64,000 nt of DNA from Topomyia yanbarensis (Eukaryota > Arthropoda > Insecta > Diptera > Culicidae), in NCBI RefSeq assembly GCF_030247195.1, contig NC_080671.1:298378917-298442916 (forward strand), in the 5' to 3' direction. Positions 24,291 through 35,379 of this stretch are shown here, piece by piece. Position 1 is the stretch's first letter. Every line of letters begins with the position of its first letter. Under the pieces are notes generated by a model that did no database searches, was not told the origin of the DNA, and was given only the letters and a program-made list of their open reading frames with translations. The position numbers and the translations under genes were made by a program.

Positions 24291-25154
24291 ATTTCAATTT
24301 CAACATTTTTACATTAACATCAACGGCTTTCCCGAATCAAACATATCTACATTACTCGGTTTCATACGATTATTCGCCAAGAAAGATAGACATTTTGAAT
24401 TTCGTGTAACGAACATCAATTGTGAAACTTTAACAATCGCCCAGAAGCTAACATTTCGATATTGCCCCATCGACTCTCAACAACTAACCTTATTCAATTC
24501 AGTTGTTCAGTTGTTTATTCGGCAGCACTGCACATGAATTTACTGCCTCTTCTTTCTACCGTAGTACCGCGTACAGAAAAAACCAGGTTCGGTTTTCTAA
24601 AACCGAACCGATACCGCTGTTTAGAATACATTAACACGAGTTGAAACTCGTGCACACATGTAAACGGTGCTGAGTGACTCGGTTTGGTTTTCAAAACCGA
24701 CACTCGGTCGTGGTTGTGTTTTCGTTTACCGTGTGAACGAAATCAAAACCGCACACGATGTGGATCACTCGTTTACACGTGTTGAGACTTTGAGCACCAT
24801 ACCAGTGAATGTACGTACCGGTTGGTTTTCTTACCCACCTCTGGTGAGTATGTAGCAGAACCTTAATTTTGTGATATTTTTATCTGTTTGTTCAACTGCC
24901 CAGTTATATAACTCTCGGGGAGTTGTTATGGTATTTCCATGGTCGCGAGCAGGACTGGCTCTTTTTGCCATTCGCTTGATAGTGCCCATTCCACGGGATG
25001 CTGCAACAAAATGCCATTCTGCGCTTAACTCATACTTTGACTGGAATCTACACAAGCTTGCGAAGTTTTGCTTATTTTTGTATTGTGCTGCTGCTCCATC
25101 AGACATAAAAGAAATTTTAGAAAAATTTGTCAATTGAGAGTAACAAATGAACTG

Positions 25155-25232
25155 CAGTCTTCAAGTCTTCTAGTCTTCCAGTCTTCCGATCTTCGAATCT
25201 TCCAATCTTTCAGTCTTCCAGTCTTCATTCAA
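25155..25232 (+). repeat. Short GTCTTCCA/ATCTTC repeat
   Basis: About eight imperfect units of 8-9 bases (AGTCTTCC, AATCTTCC, AGTCTTCA). Confidence 0.75.
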
Positions 25233-25689
25233 GTTCGTTATACCAAATTCGTTATTGATACTTTTTGCATGTATCAGGCAACTAGCAGCTGGGAAAATGG
25301 ATTCAGAGATGATTATGGTTTAGTTTTTGATAAAAATACACAGAAGAAAAAAAATCAGTTTGGACAAGGAAAAGTTTTTTTTCAAATAACTTTTTTTACT
25401 TCAGTGTAAGAGTCAATGAAGAATTTTTTCAATATTTTTATTCAAAAACTTGACTAATTTTGTGAAAATCACTCCTACAACATTTTTTTGTAGAACTTGT
25501 TATTTTTAGACTAAAGCCATTTGAAAAAAAATGGTAAAAAAGTTTGGCCCTTTTCAAAAGACAGGCTAGATCATTTTTGGAAAAGCAAAGTATGTAAAGT
25601 GGCTTTTTGTGACAAAAGTCTTCATGTACAGAAAGTGTCATTAAAATCTGAGCGGGTGCTGCCAATATTTGGCGCGAAATACGTCTATA

Positions 25690-26160
25690 CCATTTCAACA
25701 ACATGCTGTTATTTTTATATGCAAACATATCGACAAACGACTCGGTGACGAAGCTTTTTGTGCAACGTCTCTGGAAAAACATGGTTTGCGGTGTTACCTG
25801 CCATTCCAAAACTACTTAAATAATTTCTTTCAAAACCCCCTTAAATGAAAAATTATCTCAAAAACTCAACATAGGGGTTGGGTATTTTAACATAGAATGT
25901 GTATGCAAAGTTTGAAAGAAATCGGTAGTAGTTTTTGAATGGCAGGTAACACCGCAAATCATGTTTTTCCAGAGACTTTGTACAAAGAGCTGCGTCACCG
26001 AATCGTTTGTCGATATTTTTGCATAGAAAAATTACAGCGTGTTGTTAAAATGATGCAAAATATTATACAAAAGTTTTCATAAATTTACTTCTCTCAAAGT
26101 TCTAAAAAATTCGCAAACAAAAGTGTTTTTTTTCACGCTGAAACCTTTACCACCCCTCCC
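25690..26160. mobile_element. Foldback element, copy with both arms
   Basis: Arms at 25690-25822 and 25924-26054 are inverted copies of each other (ATGCTGT, ATCGACAAACGA, CGTCTCTGGAAAAACATG, GGTGTTACCTGCCATTC). The spacer includes AAAACTCAACATAGGGGTTG. The right side continues to a TTTCACGCTGAAACCTTTAC end near 26145. Related copies lie at 8630, 31033 and 35985. No transposase is seen. Confidence 0.75.
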
Positions 26161-26186
26161 CCCACCTTAAACAATAGAACATTCTA

Positions 26187-26617
26187 CCCAAGTAGCAATT
26201 GCAACTTGTTGAAAGTTTTAAATGTTGTACAACTGCTACACAATATTGTTTATTGTTGGATATATTTGAAAAGAATTTCCACGGGTTTTTAAACTAATTG
26301 TGCCCGTATGTAACTATAGAGCTGGCCAGTAGTGTTAAGTATGCAAAGATCAATAACAGTTGTGAAACTAATCAGAAACTTTGCTAACTTGCACAAACAG
26401 TCTAACAAGTTGCAAATGCCTCTTTTTTGCCATTCCACCTTAAAACAGAACTGTCCAACTACCCAGTGCTTGACAAATAGCACAGCTATTGTTTTCATTA
26501 TTTTGCTGAAATTAGGAACATGTTGCACAACATACAAACAAAGTGCGCTTTTTCCATAACATAGTTGTTACCAAGAGAGTTACAAATACTATACAGAAAC
26601 AAAGCGTGCTACTTGGG
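26187..26617. mobile_element. MITE with CCCAAGTAGC ends
   Basis: It starts CCCAAGTAGCA and ends TGCTACTTGGG: perfect inverted ends of 11 bases over 431 bp, with no coding capacity. The 97-bp element at 51929-52025 has related ends (CCCAAGTAAC). Target duplication is unclear. Confidence 0.65.
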
Positions 26618-26619
26618 AT

Positions 26620-27064
26620 AATTCACACAAAACTGTAATTACAAATAAAAATTATTAAGATTGTTTCGTGTTTATGTACGTAATCTTATTGGAACAGGGG
26701 AGTGAGTTTCGACTGGTCTGAGAGGCCCGACCTGCTTGTTAACGTTACAATTTTACCAAGGGTTAATATATTATATGACACATAGAGATTAACAATATAT
26801 TGTTAATTGGCATCCACATCAAGGATTTTCTTCGTTAACAAAATGGTCAACTTCGTATTCATTGATTGATTATTATGTTCAATGTTGATATTTTTGAAAT
26901 TCAACTACTGAGAACGAAAAAGCAACACATGAAAAATTACTCAGCACTTCCCTCTAACAATGATAACTGCTTTGCGTTTACATCACACAAATTACAATAT
27001 GCAACTTTAATAATTTTCCACTTCCGTTATCAATCTGCTTTCTCGAAAAAAGTTCTCGACCTCA
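26620..27064. other. No recognised gene
   Basis: AT-rich sequence between two small transposons. Nothing identified. Confidence 0.4.
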
Positions 27065-27072
27065 CTTTCTGA

Positions 27073-27310
27073 GCGGATCCAGAAAAAAAATATCGGGTCC
27101 AAAATTTTGATTTTTGAATGAACCTTGTACAATACGTTATGCGTAACAACCTCATTTAATTAAAACCTGTGTTGGTGTTCAAATTTGGTTTGAAATGATT
27201 TTAAGTTTGAAACTAATATAAAATCGAAACTCATATTCAAAATTTCTCAGCAAGTTGAATTTTCGGAGGGGGTCCGGGCTCTCAGGACCCTCCCTCTGGA
27301 TCTGCCACTG
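27073..27310. mobile_element. hAT-type MITE, GCGGATCCAG family
   Basis: It begins GCGGATCCAG (the first five terminal bases appear lost) and ends CTGGATCTGCCACTG. Flanks are CTTTCTGA (27065-27072) and CTTTCTGC (27311-27318), a 7-of-8 target duplication. The interior shares TTGTACAATACG and TTTCTCAGCAAGTTGA with the copies at 30194, 35146 and 49411. Confidence 0.7.
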
Positions 27311-27689
27311 CTTTCTGCTAACATGCTCTTCGCCATTTTCACACCAGACAAAACGCACGCATTTACCTGATGGCTGCTGTTTACTCCATGAGATCAGTTT
27401 GCATTGAAAACAGAAAAGCTCAGCTGACTGCGCAGAAAACTGCACAGAGAAGTTTTCATGAACATGCAGAGCATGCTGCTGTGCTTTCGCACATTTACGA
27501 AAGATAAGCTATAGAGAACATCTCACAGCACAGCAGCACTCATAGAAGATTTTCTACCGCTCACACAATATTGCCCTCGCGCAATATTATCCGGTTTGTA
27601 TTTGAGTGGGCTTCGCAGTGAGAAACAGAGCTGCGCACACAATTTATGGAAGATGTGCGAGAGTTCGCATATATGATGTGCGCCATGCC

Positions 27690-28650
27690 ATCTCTGTCCC
27701 TGGGGGACGCGTTATGAGACGTTATGACGAAGGGCCCATCGATACCAGCTGAAATATGCCCGGGTAAGCAAAAGATAATCGTTGAGGGTTTCTTCCTGAA
27801 GCACGATTCAAATACCTGGTCACAAACACCGTACGGAGAAGAAGAAGGGGCAAACACAGCAGAGTGGCAAGCGACTAACGACGTGCTCAAAGAAGCGTCG
27901 ATGCGAGTAAAATCAAAGAAAGCCCCCAGTCCGGATGCAATATCAAACGTGGCGCTGAAAGCTGCGATCCTAGCATATCTGGAAATGTTCAGGATGCTTC
28001 TGCAGAACTGCTTATATGACAGCAATTTCCTCGAAATGTGGATGGTACAGAAGCTGGTGTTGCTGCCAAAGTCAGGGAAGTCACTGGGCCATCCAGCCTC
28101 GTATAGGCCAATGTCGCAGCGCTGCAGAGAAGAATGATCCAGATCCTGAAGAGCTACGTCTAGAGTAGAGTGCTGCTGTACGAGACGAATGAAGGGCAGA
28201 AGTCAATGCGAGTCGCAGCGGGCGTTCCTCAGGGTTCCATTCTCGGTCCAACTCGTTGGAACGGGATGTACGATGGGGTCCTAACACTGCGGCTGCCTGG
28301 GAAAGTAAAAATTGTGCGTTTCGCAGACGACGTGTCACCAATGGTATTTATTGAAAGACTTGAAGAAGTGAAGGGGTCGGTGACGGAGACAATAGACGTG
28401 ATCGAGAGCTGGATAAACGGGGTCAAGCTGCCAATAGCTCACCACCAGACGGATGTGTTGTTGGTCAGAAACTGCTAAGCGGTTCAGCGGATACAGATCA
28501 CCGTCTATGGGCACGTGATTGCATCGAAGCGTGCACTGAAGCAATTGGGAGTGATAATCGACGACCAGTTGAGCTTTAAGAACCACGGCTCCAGCAAACC
28601 GGACGCTCTACTCCACCGGAATCACTGAACTGACCTCGGCACCTGAGTAG
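27690..28650 (+). pseudogene. R1-clade LINE reverse transcriptase, decayed
   Basis: Reading from 27700 gives TKGPSIPAEICP, VEGFFLKHDS, then SKKAPSPDAISNVALKAA, EMWMVQKLVLLPKSGKS and SYRPM, the fingers of an R1-type reverse transcriptase. After a deletion of the palm segment with the first catalytic Asp, it resumes with LLYETNEG, GVPQGSILGPTRWNGMYDG and the catalytic FADD (residues 51-54 of the second stretch), then IAHHQTDVLLV. Stops and a frameshift lie between. The sequence from 28650 to about 29030 is probably its 3' UTR. The 4,952-bp duplication starts inside this gene at 27864, so the insertion predates the duplication. Confidence 0.85.
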
Positions 28651-29040
28651 TTCGCGATCAATAGGTATTAAAAGGCATAAGGGAACCGAAGGGCTCAGTA
28701 AATTAAACAGTCTAAAGTTTGCCGACTAGATTGTCCTGGTACAGAAAGAGCACTAATTCTCGAACCACAGCTAGCTTTCCTACTACCATACAGAAATATC
28801 CACGTTGTGTGGATGGTCGAAAACTGGTAGTGTGTCGAGGATGGGTGCTGTAACCCTACTGAAAGAACTAATTACTAAGTAGTTGGATAGCAGTGTGTGC
28901 TGTGCAGATAAAAAACCTCTTCCCGAAGTAACGCCGTAAGGTAATGTTGGGGAGGAAACAGGTTCCGTATAAGAGTAATTGTATTAGAGGGTCGGTTGTT
29001 CGTTCAGCGAAACAATGAAAAAGCACCTAAATAATATCTA

Positions 29041-29865
29041 GGGGAAGATGGGATAAAACACACCCCCTAAGGAAATATGATCATATCTCAGCTATAGAAC
29101 ATTAATTGGGAGAACTTAATTAATGGTATAGTTTGGCTAATATTTCCCTCTGTAATCACCATCATAACGCCTTGCACAATATTCAAAAACACGAAAATAA
29201 TTCAATTTTTCAAAATCATTCAAAATTACCTTTTGAAAAATAAGCGGGGCAAAACGCACCTGTTGCGGGGACAAAATGCACCATAACACCAGGGCATAAT
29301 GCACTACAACAACGGGGCAGAATGCACCGCAACAACGGGGCAGAATGCTCAGCGAAGAAGCAAGTAGTTTTGTTTTCTGACGGGATTTCAAAAAAGTGTG
29401 CCATTAAATAGCCTTAGGTCATGCAATTAGTAGGTTTTCGGAACGATTTTTCTGTTTTCGATTAAAAAACCAGCAAAACCAAAAAAGAGGGCGTTTTACC
29501 CCCAATGGAGCAGAGATATAAATTTAGCAAAAAGTGAATTATTTAGTAGATTTTTCATATGTAGTGCGACAGGATAATGAACAACGGTATAAATAGAACT
29601 GGAATGCTCTGATATAATAGCAAAACAGCATTTATAATTGCTGGAAATTCTTGTTGAGTCACAATAATTACACGAGAAGAGCACGTTATTGTTTTTTGTT
29701 TATTTCTCGATCTGCTATTGATGTGCGGTTATCAAACTTTGACAGTGTATGTTTATTATGTCGGACTTCCGACTTGTGTTGCCCTTGTCTAGAAGTTTTC
29801 AGCTGTTTTCGATATAAGCAAGGGGTGCATTTTGTCCCGGGGGTGCGTTTTACTTCATCTTCCCC
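29041..29865. mobile_element. TA-flanked MITE with GGGGAAGATG ends (unit 1 copy)
   Basis: The left end is TA-GGGGAAGATGGGATAAAAC and the right end, inverted, is GGGGAAGATGAAGTAAAACG, then TA. The first 30 bases both end in CRCACCCCC. Inside, 29248-29352 has a degenerate 25-30-bp tandem of GGGGCA-AAATGCACC. No open frame of note. TA flanks suggest a Tc1/mariner-type MITE. Confidence 0.75.
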
Positions 29866-30193
29866 TATCGCTCTGGTGTAAGTTCTACCCTCGTTTCCTG
29901 AACGCACTACACCCTCAAGGTCAAAAGACTCAACAACTAGAAGGAACCACACGTAATTCCACTTACACCACCCGTCAAAAGTTTGAAATCGCTTCAATAA
30001 GTGTTGCAATACCAATATTGAATATTGTAATATGCGATAACTCGAAATCCCGATTAGCTACATATTTACTTTATTCTACAGAGTTGTACTTTAGTCCAAA
30101 GGGGTCTAGTAAGTAAACATTTGGATTCAGAATTATGTCAAGGGATGACGCTAGTGTATATATGAAGTGGTGCATTTCATCTTGTTCCATTTC

Positions 30194-30427
30194 CAGGGGC
30201 GGATCCAGAAAAATATTTGTGAGGGGGTCCGAAAATTTGATTTTGAAATGTTCATTGTACAATACAATCTTAGTTAAATAAAATTATTTTCAATGGTCGA
30301 AATTGATTTGGGAACGAATTTTAGTTTAGAACAAAAGAAAGTAGAAACTATTTTAAAATTTCTCAACAAGTTTAAACATTTCGGGAGGGTCCGGACCCCC
30401 AGAACCCTCCCCCTGGATCCACCATTG
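30194..30427. mobile_element. hAT-type MITE with perfect 8-bp duplication (unit 1 copy)
   Basis: Starts CAGGGGCGGATCCAG and ends CTGGATCCACCATTG, flanked by TCCATTTC at 30186-30193 and 30428-30435. Length and termini mark a non-autonomous hAT. Confidence 0.85.
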
Positions 30428-30435
30428 TCCATTTC

Positions 30436-31030
30436 GTTTCTCTGAAGGCCTAGATAGTAGGAATATGAGCTTGAAAAAATGCTCTTATGCGGTACACTCT
30501 ATATGTTGCAAAATATTTTAGATTGGGTTCTGAATTTATTGTAATACATTCTTAGGTAGTTTATTCATTGATGTAAGCAATAAAAAATCTTTTTTCCCTT
30601 TTCCCACCTTAAACGTATCCTCTTCGAGACAAGAATAATGTCAATGACATTATTGACAAAACTGTTTCAATACGTCAATATTAACACGTTAATTAATAAT
30701 CGGTTTATTGTAATCAAAGATTGGCAAAATACTTATCATCTAAATAATCCAAATGATTTTCACTATATTTTCAAGTGTTTCCAAGACTACTGATCTGATT
30801 TATTCAATGCTCGAGAGGTTTCGTTTAGATCCAGTTTTATCTACAAGTTCGTATGTTCACATGAACACGACCGAGTGCATTTGTACAATTTCACTGAAGA
30901 TAGGAACTTTCCGAATTACCAGGTTCAACATAACAAGTTTAATAGTTTACTATTTCTCATGTACACTAGCACCTCGTGGTGACAGATTACCGTATTGCGC
31001 AAATAACTATCCATACGATATTCACCTTCC
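30436..31030. other. No recognised gene (unit 1)
   Basis: Single-copy-looking AT-rich DNA, repeated only through the tandem duplication (35388-35982). Confidence 0.4.
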
Positions 31031-31032
31031 TT

Positions 31033-31735
31033 TTAGGAGGGTTTAAAGGTTTCAGCGTGAAAAAAACACTTTCGTTTACGATTTTCTTTAGAACTTTGCG
31101 TGAAGCAAATTTATCAAAACTTTTGTACATTGTAGTGTATCATTTCAACAACATGCTGTAATTTTTCTATGCAAAAATATCGACAAACGGTTCTGTGACG
31201 CAGCTTTTTGTACAACGTCTCTGGAAACAACATGATTTGCAGTGTTACCTGTCATTCAAAAACTACTACCGATTTCTTTCAAACTTTGCATACACATTCT
31301 ATGTCAAAAACACCTAACCCCTACGTTGAGTTTTTGAGATAATTTTTATTTTAAGGGGGTGTTTACTCATAAAAAGGCGGAATACTCCATGAACAACAGT
31401 AATTTTTATTTAAAATGAGTTAAAAAACCCCTTGATTAAAAATTTATCTCAAAAATTCAACGTAGAGGTTAGGTATTTTTGACATAGAATGTGTATGCAA
31501 AGTTTGAAAGAAATCGGTTCAGTAGTTTTGAAATGGCAGGTAACACCGCAAATCATGTTTTTCTAGAGACGTTGTACAGAAAGCTTCGTCACCGAGTCGT
31601 TTGTCGATATTTTTGCATAGAAAAATTACAGCATGTTATTGAAATGGTATACTATAATGTACAAAAGTTTCGATCAATTCGCTTCACGCAAAGTTCTAAA
31701 AGAATTCGAAAAAAGGTGTTTTTAACGCTAAAGAA
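31033..31735. mobile_element. Foldback element, about 300-bp inverted arms (unit 1 copy)
   Basis: Left arm 31033-31360 (GGTTTCAGCGTGAAAAAAAC, ACTTTGCGTGAAGCAAA, AATATCGACAAACGG, TTGCATACACATTCTATG) and right arm about 31430-31735 are inverse copies with roughly 85-90% match. A 70-bp spacer separates them. It could form a long hairpin if transcribed. No coding frame is supported; the open frame on the right arm is incidental. Confidence 0.8.
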
Positions 31736-31739
31736 TTTG

Positions 31740-32815
31740 ATAAGTAATAGGGGAGGGGAGATAGAGAAATATGTGATAATTTGTTACATGGGGGCGGAGA
31801 GAGTCAATTTTGGGCAATTTTATTTGTGTTGATCGGTGAATGGCCCTCTAGAGTAGTTGCGCGTTTCAGCTCTTTTTCGCTTTCAGCGAATTCTTTTGTT
31901 ATGTTGTTATTTTTCAATCTTGTATTTTGATGAATGTTGAATTGTGAAATAGCTGTTAATTGTTCGGTAGATAGGCCTTGCACGGTAGATGCGTAATCGA
32001 GTTTTTTCTTTGATTCCCCAAATGTTTTCTCAGCACTGGTTTCAGGTTTGAATCAATTAACTAGAGTGATAAATTGTTCCAATACTACTGTTCTACTTGG
32101 TAGATTAACCCATTTGGATTGCGCAACCTAACATTATGGAAAGCTTATCACAATTGAGGTTAATTAATTTTATCGATGTTCCAGCCTTGAAAAACGCTGA
32201 ATGAGTGCAATTGTTGCAGGCACTTATATATAATTTGTGCGTTTGCTCATAAATGAGATAAATTGGCGCTCTTGGTCTGGTACTAAATACCGTCATCGAG
32301 AGTTACTTACACTAGTAATAATACTTTGTTGCTTAGCCCTTACTAACTTAATTACATAAAGGTCAAACTCCAAACTTGTAGCTGTTGTATGGTAAATGTA
32401 TCGAAAACAACTATATGTATTTTGGGTTTATAGATCTATATTGAATATCACCTTAAACCATGGCGGTATACTTATTCACAGAGCCACCCTCTTTGATATG
32501 TAACTTCGAAACCGGTACTCCAACCAGAAACAAACATTATTGAAGGCATTTCGGGATATCTTCCGTTTGAATATTGTATGAGCCCATTTTTTAAAGCTTT
32601 TACAGAATTTGCAAAAAAATACCATTCAACGTTCTATGTTAAGCTAGCCTTTGAAAAAACAAAGATTTCTTATTGGCCTAAAATGTTCGTTAGGGTCTTA
32701 AGAATACTGAAACAAACAACAAAAGGCGACAAGAGTATCAAATTGTTAAAGTTTGTTCGTAGTTGATGGATTTCCGGCCGATAAAATTACCTGCTTGAAA
32801 AATTATTTTTGTGCT
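31740..32815. other. No recognised gene (unit 1)
   Basis: AT-rich stretch to the duplication joint. No coding or RNA feature could be supported. Confidence 0.4.
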
Positions 32816-33602
32816 GTGGCAAGCGACTAACGACGTGCTCAAAGAAGCGTCGATGCGAGTAAAATCAAAGAAAGCCCCCAGTCCGGATGCAATATCAAAC
32901 GTGGCGCTGAAAGCTGCGATCCTGGCATATCTGGAAATGTTCAGGATGCTTCTGCAGAACTGCTTATATGACAGCAATTTCCTCGAAATGTGGATGGTAC
33001 AGAAGCTGGTGTTGCTGCCAAAGTCAGGGAAGTCACTGGGCCATCCAGCCTCGTATAGGCCAATGTCGCAGCGCTGCAGAGAAGAATGATCCAGATCCTG
33101 AAGAGCTACGTCTAGAGTAGAGTGCTGCTGTACGAGACGAATGAAGGGCAGAAGTCAATGCGAGTCGCAGCGGGCGTTCCTCAGGGTTCCATTCTCGGTC
33201 CAACTCGTTGGAACGGGATGTACGATGGGGTCCTAACACTGCGGCTGCCTGGGAAAGTAAAAATTGTGCGTTTCGCAGACGACGTGTCACCAATGGTATT
33301 TATTGAAAGACTTGAAGAAGTGAAGGGGTCGGTGACGGAGACAATAGACGTGATCGAGAGCTGGATAAACGGGGTCAAGCTGCCAATAGCTCACCACCAG
33401 ACGGATGTGTTGTTGGTCAGAAACTGCTAAGCGGTTCAGCGGATACAGATCACCGTCTATGGGCACGTGATTGCATCGAAGCGTGCACTGAAGCAATTGG
33501 GAGTGATAATCGACGACCAGTTGAGCTTTAAGAACCACGGCTCCAGCAAACCGGACGCTCTACTCCACCGGAATCACTGAACTGACCTCGGCACCTGAGT
33601 AG
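32816..33602 (+). pseudogene. R1 reverse transcriptase fragment (unit 2 copy)
   Basis: Second copy of the decayed R1 reverse transcriptase, starting abruptly at the duplication joint (WQATNDVLKEASMRVKSKK). It shares the palm deletion, the stops and the FADD motif with unit 1. It has one base difference in this part (32924). Confidence 0.85.
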
Positions 33603-33992
33603 TTCGCGATCAATAGGTATTAAAAGGCATAAGGGAACCGAAGGGCTCAGTAAATTAAACAGTCTAAAGTTTGCCGACTAGATTGTCCTGGTACAGAAAG
33701 AGCACTAATTCTCGAACCACAGCTAGCTTTCCTACTACCATACAGAAATTTCCACGTTGTGTGGATGGTCGAAAACTGGTAGTGTGTCGAGGATGGGTGC
33801 TGTAACCCTACTGAAAGAACTAATTACTAAGTAGTTGGATAGCAGTGTGTGCTGTGCAGATAAAAAACCTCTTCCCGAAGTAACGCCGTAAGGTAATGTT
33901 GGGGAGGAAACAGGTTCCGTATAAGAGTAATTGTATTAGAGGGTCGGTTGTTCGTTCAGCGAAACAATGAAAAAGCACCTAAATAATATCTA

Positions 33993-34817
33993 GGGGAAGA
34001 TGGGATAAAACGCACCCCCTAAGGAAATATGATCATATCTCAGCTATAGAACATTAATTGGGAGAACTTAATTAATGGTATAGTTTGGCTAATATTTCCC
34101 TCTGTAATCACCATCATAACGCCTTGCACAATATTCAAAAACACGAAAATAATTCAATTTTTCAAAATCATTCAAAATTACCTTTTGAAAAATAAGCGGG
34201 GCAAAACGCACCTGTTGCGGGGACAAAATGCACCATAACACCAGGGCATAATGCACTACAACAACGGGGCAGAATGCACCGCAACAACGGGGCAGAATGC
34301 TCAGCGAAGAAGCAAGTAGTTTTGTTTTCTGACGGGATTTCAAAAAAGTGTGCCATTAAATAGCCTTAGGTCATGCAATTAGTAGGTTTTCGGAACGATT
34401 TTTCTGTTTTCGATTAAAAAACCAGCAAAACCAAAAAAGAGGGCGTTTTACCCCCAATGGAGCAGAGATATAAATTTAGCAAAAAGTGAATTATTTAGTA
34501 GATTTTTCATATGTAGTGCGACAGGATAATGAACAACGGTATAAATAGAACTGGAATGCTCTGATATAATAGCAAAACAGCATTTATAATTGCTGGAAAT
34601 TCTTGTTGAGTCACAATAATTACACGAGAAGAGCACGTTATTGTTTTTTGTTTATTTCTCGATCTGCTATTGATGTGCGGTTATCAAACTTTGACAGTGT
34701 ATGTTTATTATGTCGGACTTCCGACTTGTGTTGCCCTTGTCTAGAAGTTTTCAGCTGTTTTCGATATAAGCAAGGGGTGCATTTTGTCCCGGGGGTGCGT
34801 TTTACTTCATCTTCCCC
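33993..34817. mobile_element. TA-flanked MITE with GGGGAAGATG ends (unit 2 copy)
   Basis: Copy of 29041-29865 carried along by the tandem duplication, with one substitution at 34012. It is not an independent insertion. Confidence 0.75.
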
Positions 34818-35145
34818 TATCGCTCTGGTGTAAGTTCTACCCTCGTTTCCTGAACGCACTACACCCTCAAGGTCAAAAGACTCAACAACTAGAAGGAACC
34901 ACACGTAATTCCACTTACACCACCCGTCAAAAGTTTGAAATCGCTTCAATAAGTGTTGCAATACCAATATTGAATATTGTAATATGCGATAACTCGAAAT
35001 CCCGATTAGCTACATATTTACTTTCTTCTACAGAGTTGTACTTTAGTCCAAAGGGGTCTAGTAAGTAAACATTTGGATTCAGAATTATGTCAAGGGATGA
35101 CGCTAGTGTATATATGAAGTGGTGCATTTCATCTTGTTCCATTTC

Positions 35146-35379
35146 CAGGGGCGGATCCAGAAAAATATTTGCGAGGGGGTCCGAAAATTTGATTTTGAAA
35201 TGTTCATTGTACAATACAATCTTAGTTAAATAAAATTATTTTCAATGGTCGAAATTGATTTGGGAACGAATTTTAGTTTAGAACAAAAGAAAGTAGAAAC
35301 TATTTTAAAATTTCTCAACAAGTTTAAACATTTCGGGAGGGTCCGGACCCCCAGAACCCTCCCCCTGGATCCACCATTG
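35146..35379. mobile_element. hAT-type MITE (unit 2 copy)
   Basis: Copy of 30194-30427 with the same TCCATTTC flanks, duplicated with the unit. Confidence 0.85.

Larger units (their letters stand above)
17325..24843. mobile_element. 7,519-bp non-autonomous hAT-like element carrying a 6-kb satellite
   Basis: The left end is CAGAGGTGGGAAAAAACCGG and the right end, inverted, is CAGAGGTGGGTAAGAAAACC. Both are flanked by the perfect 8-bp duplication GTGAGTAT (17317-17324 and 24844-24851), the hAT signature. The terminal 300 bp on each side share subterminal motifs such as CCGGTTT, GGTTTTCxAAACC and CGTTTACCG. No transposase is present. The centre holds two 117-bp-spaced repeats, then (ATTGATTTG)n over 18069-24120 and a decayed version of it to about 24290. 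The element interrupts the minus-strand gene in phase. Confidence 0.9.
17124..25133 (-). pseudogene. Transposon-type SDGAAAQYKNK protein, C-terminal part, split by a hAT-like element
   Basis: The minus strand 25133-24852 encodes FMSDGAAAQYKNKQNF, ELSAEWHFVAASRG, and TTPRELYNWAVEQ. This is a family I recall as widespread, uncharacterised transposon-related proteins in insects and cnidarians, with SDG, aromatic WHF and a glycine stretch. The usual GKxxCDGxG segment after ASRG is missing here. Reading stops at the right end of the 17325-24843 element but resumes in the same phase at 17324 (EQYNKMSEELEELYNNAK, then KFHSFVPIAGGK) and ends at TGA 17126-17124. The N-terminal part is absent. The SDG suggests a catalytic Asp of an RNase H-like fold, but this is inference. 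Function is unknown. Confidence 0.7.
27864..32815. repeat. Tandem duplication, unit 1 (4,952 bp)
   Basis: Unit 1 runs from GTGGCAAGCGACTAACG to ATTTTTGTGCT and is followed directly by unit 2. I found eight single-base differences and no indel, since the offset stays 4,952 throughout: positions 27972, 28798, 29060, 30073, 30220, 31757, 32613 and 32678. That is about 99.8% identity. There is no microhomology at the joint. The unit holds part of an R1 LINE, a TA-flanked MITE, a hAT MITE and a foldback element. Confidence 0.97.

Noticed and set aside
18074..24306. Very long open frames encoding Ile-Asp-Leu (plus) or Asn-Gln-Ser (minus) repeats
   Set aside because: They follow automatically from a 9-base repeat without stop codons in those frames. 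There is no start context, no non-repeat domain and no codon variation.
27561..28025. 154-codon minus-strand frame opposite the R1 reverse transcriptase, partly repeated at 32738-32977
   Set aside because: Opposite-strand shadow of R1 coding sequence. Its repetition only reflects the tandem duplication.
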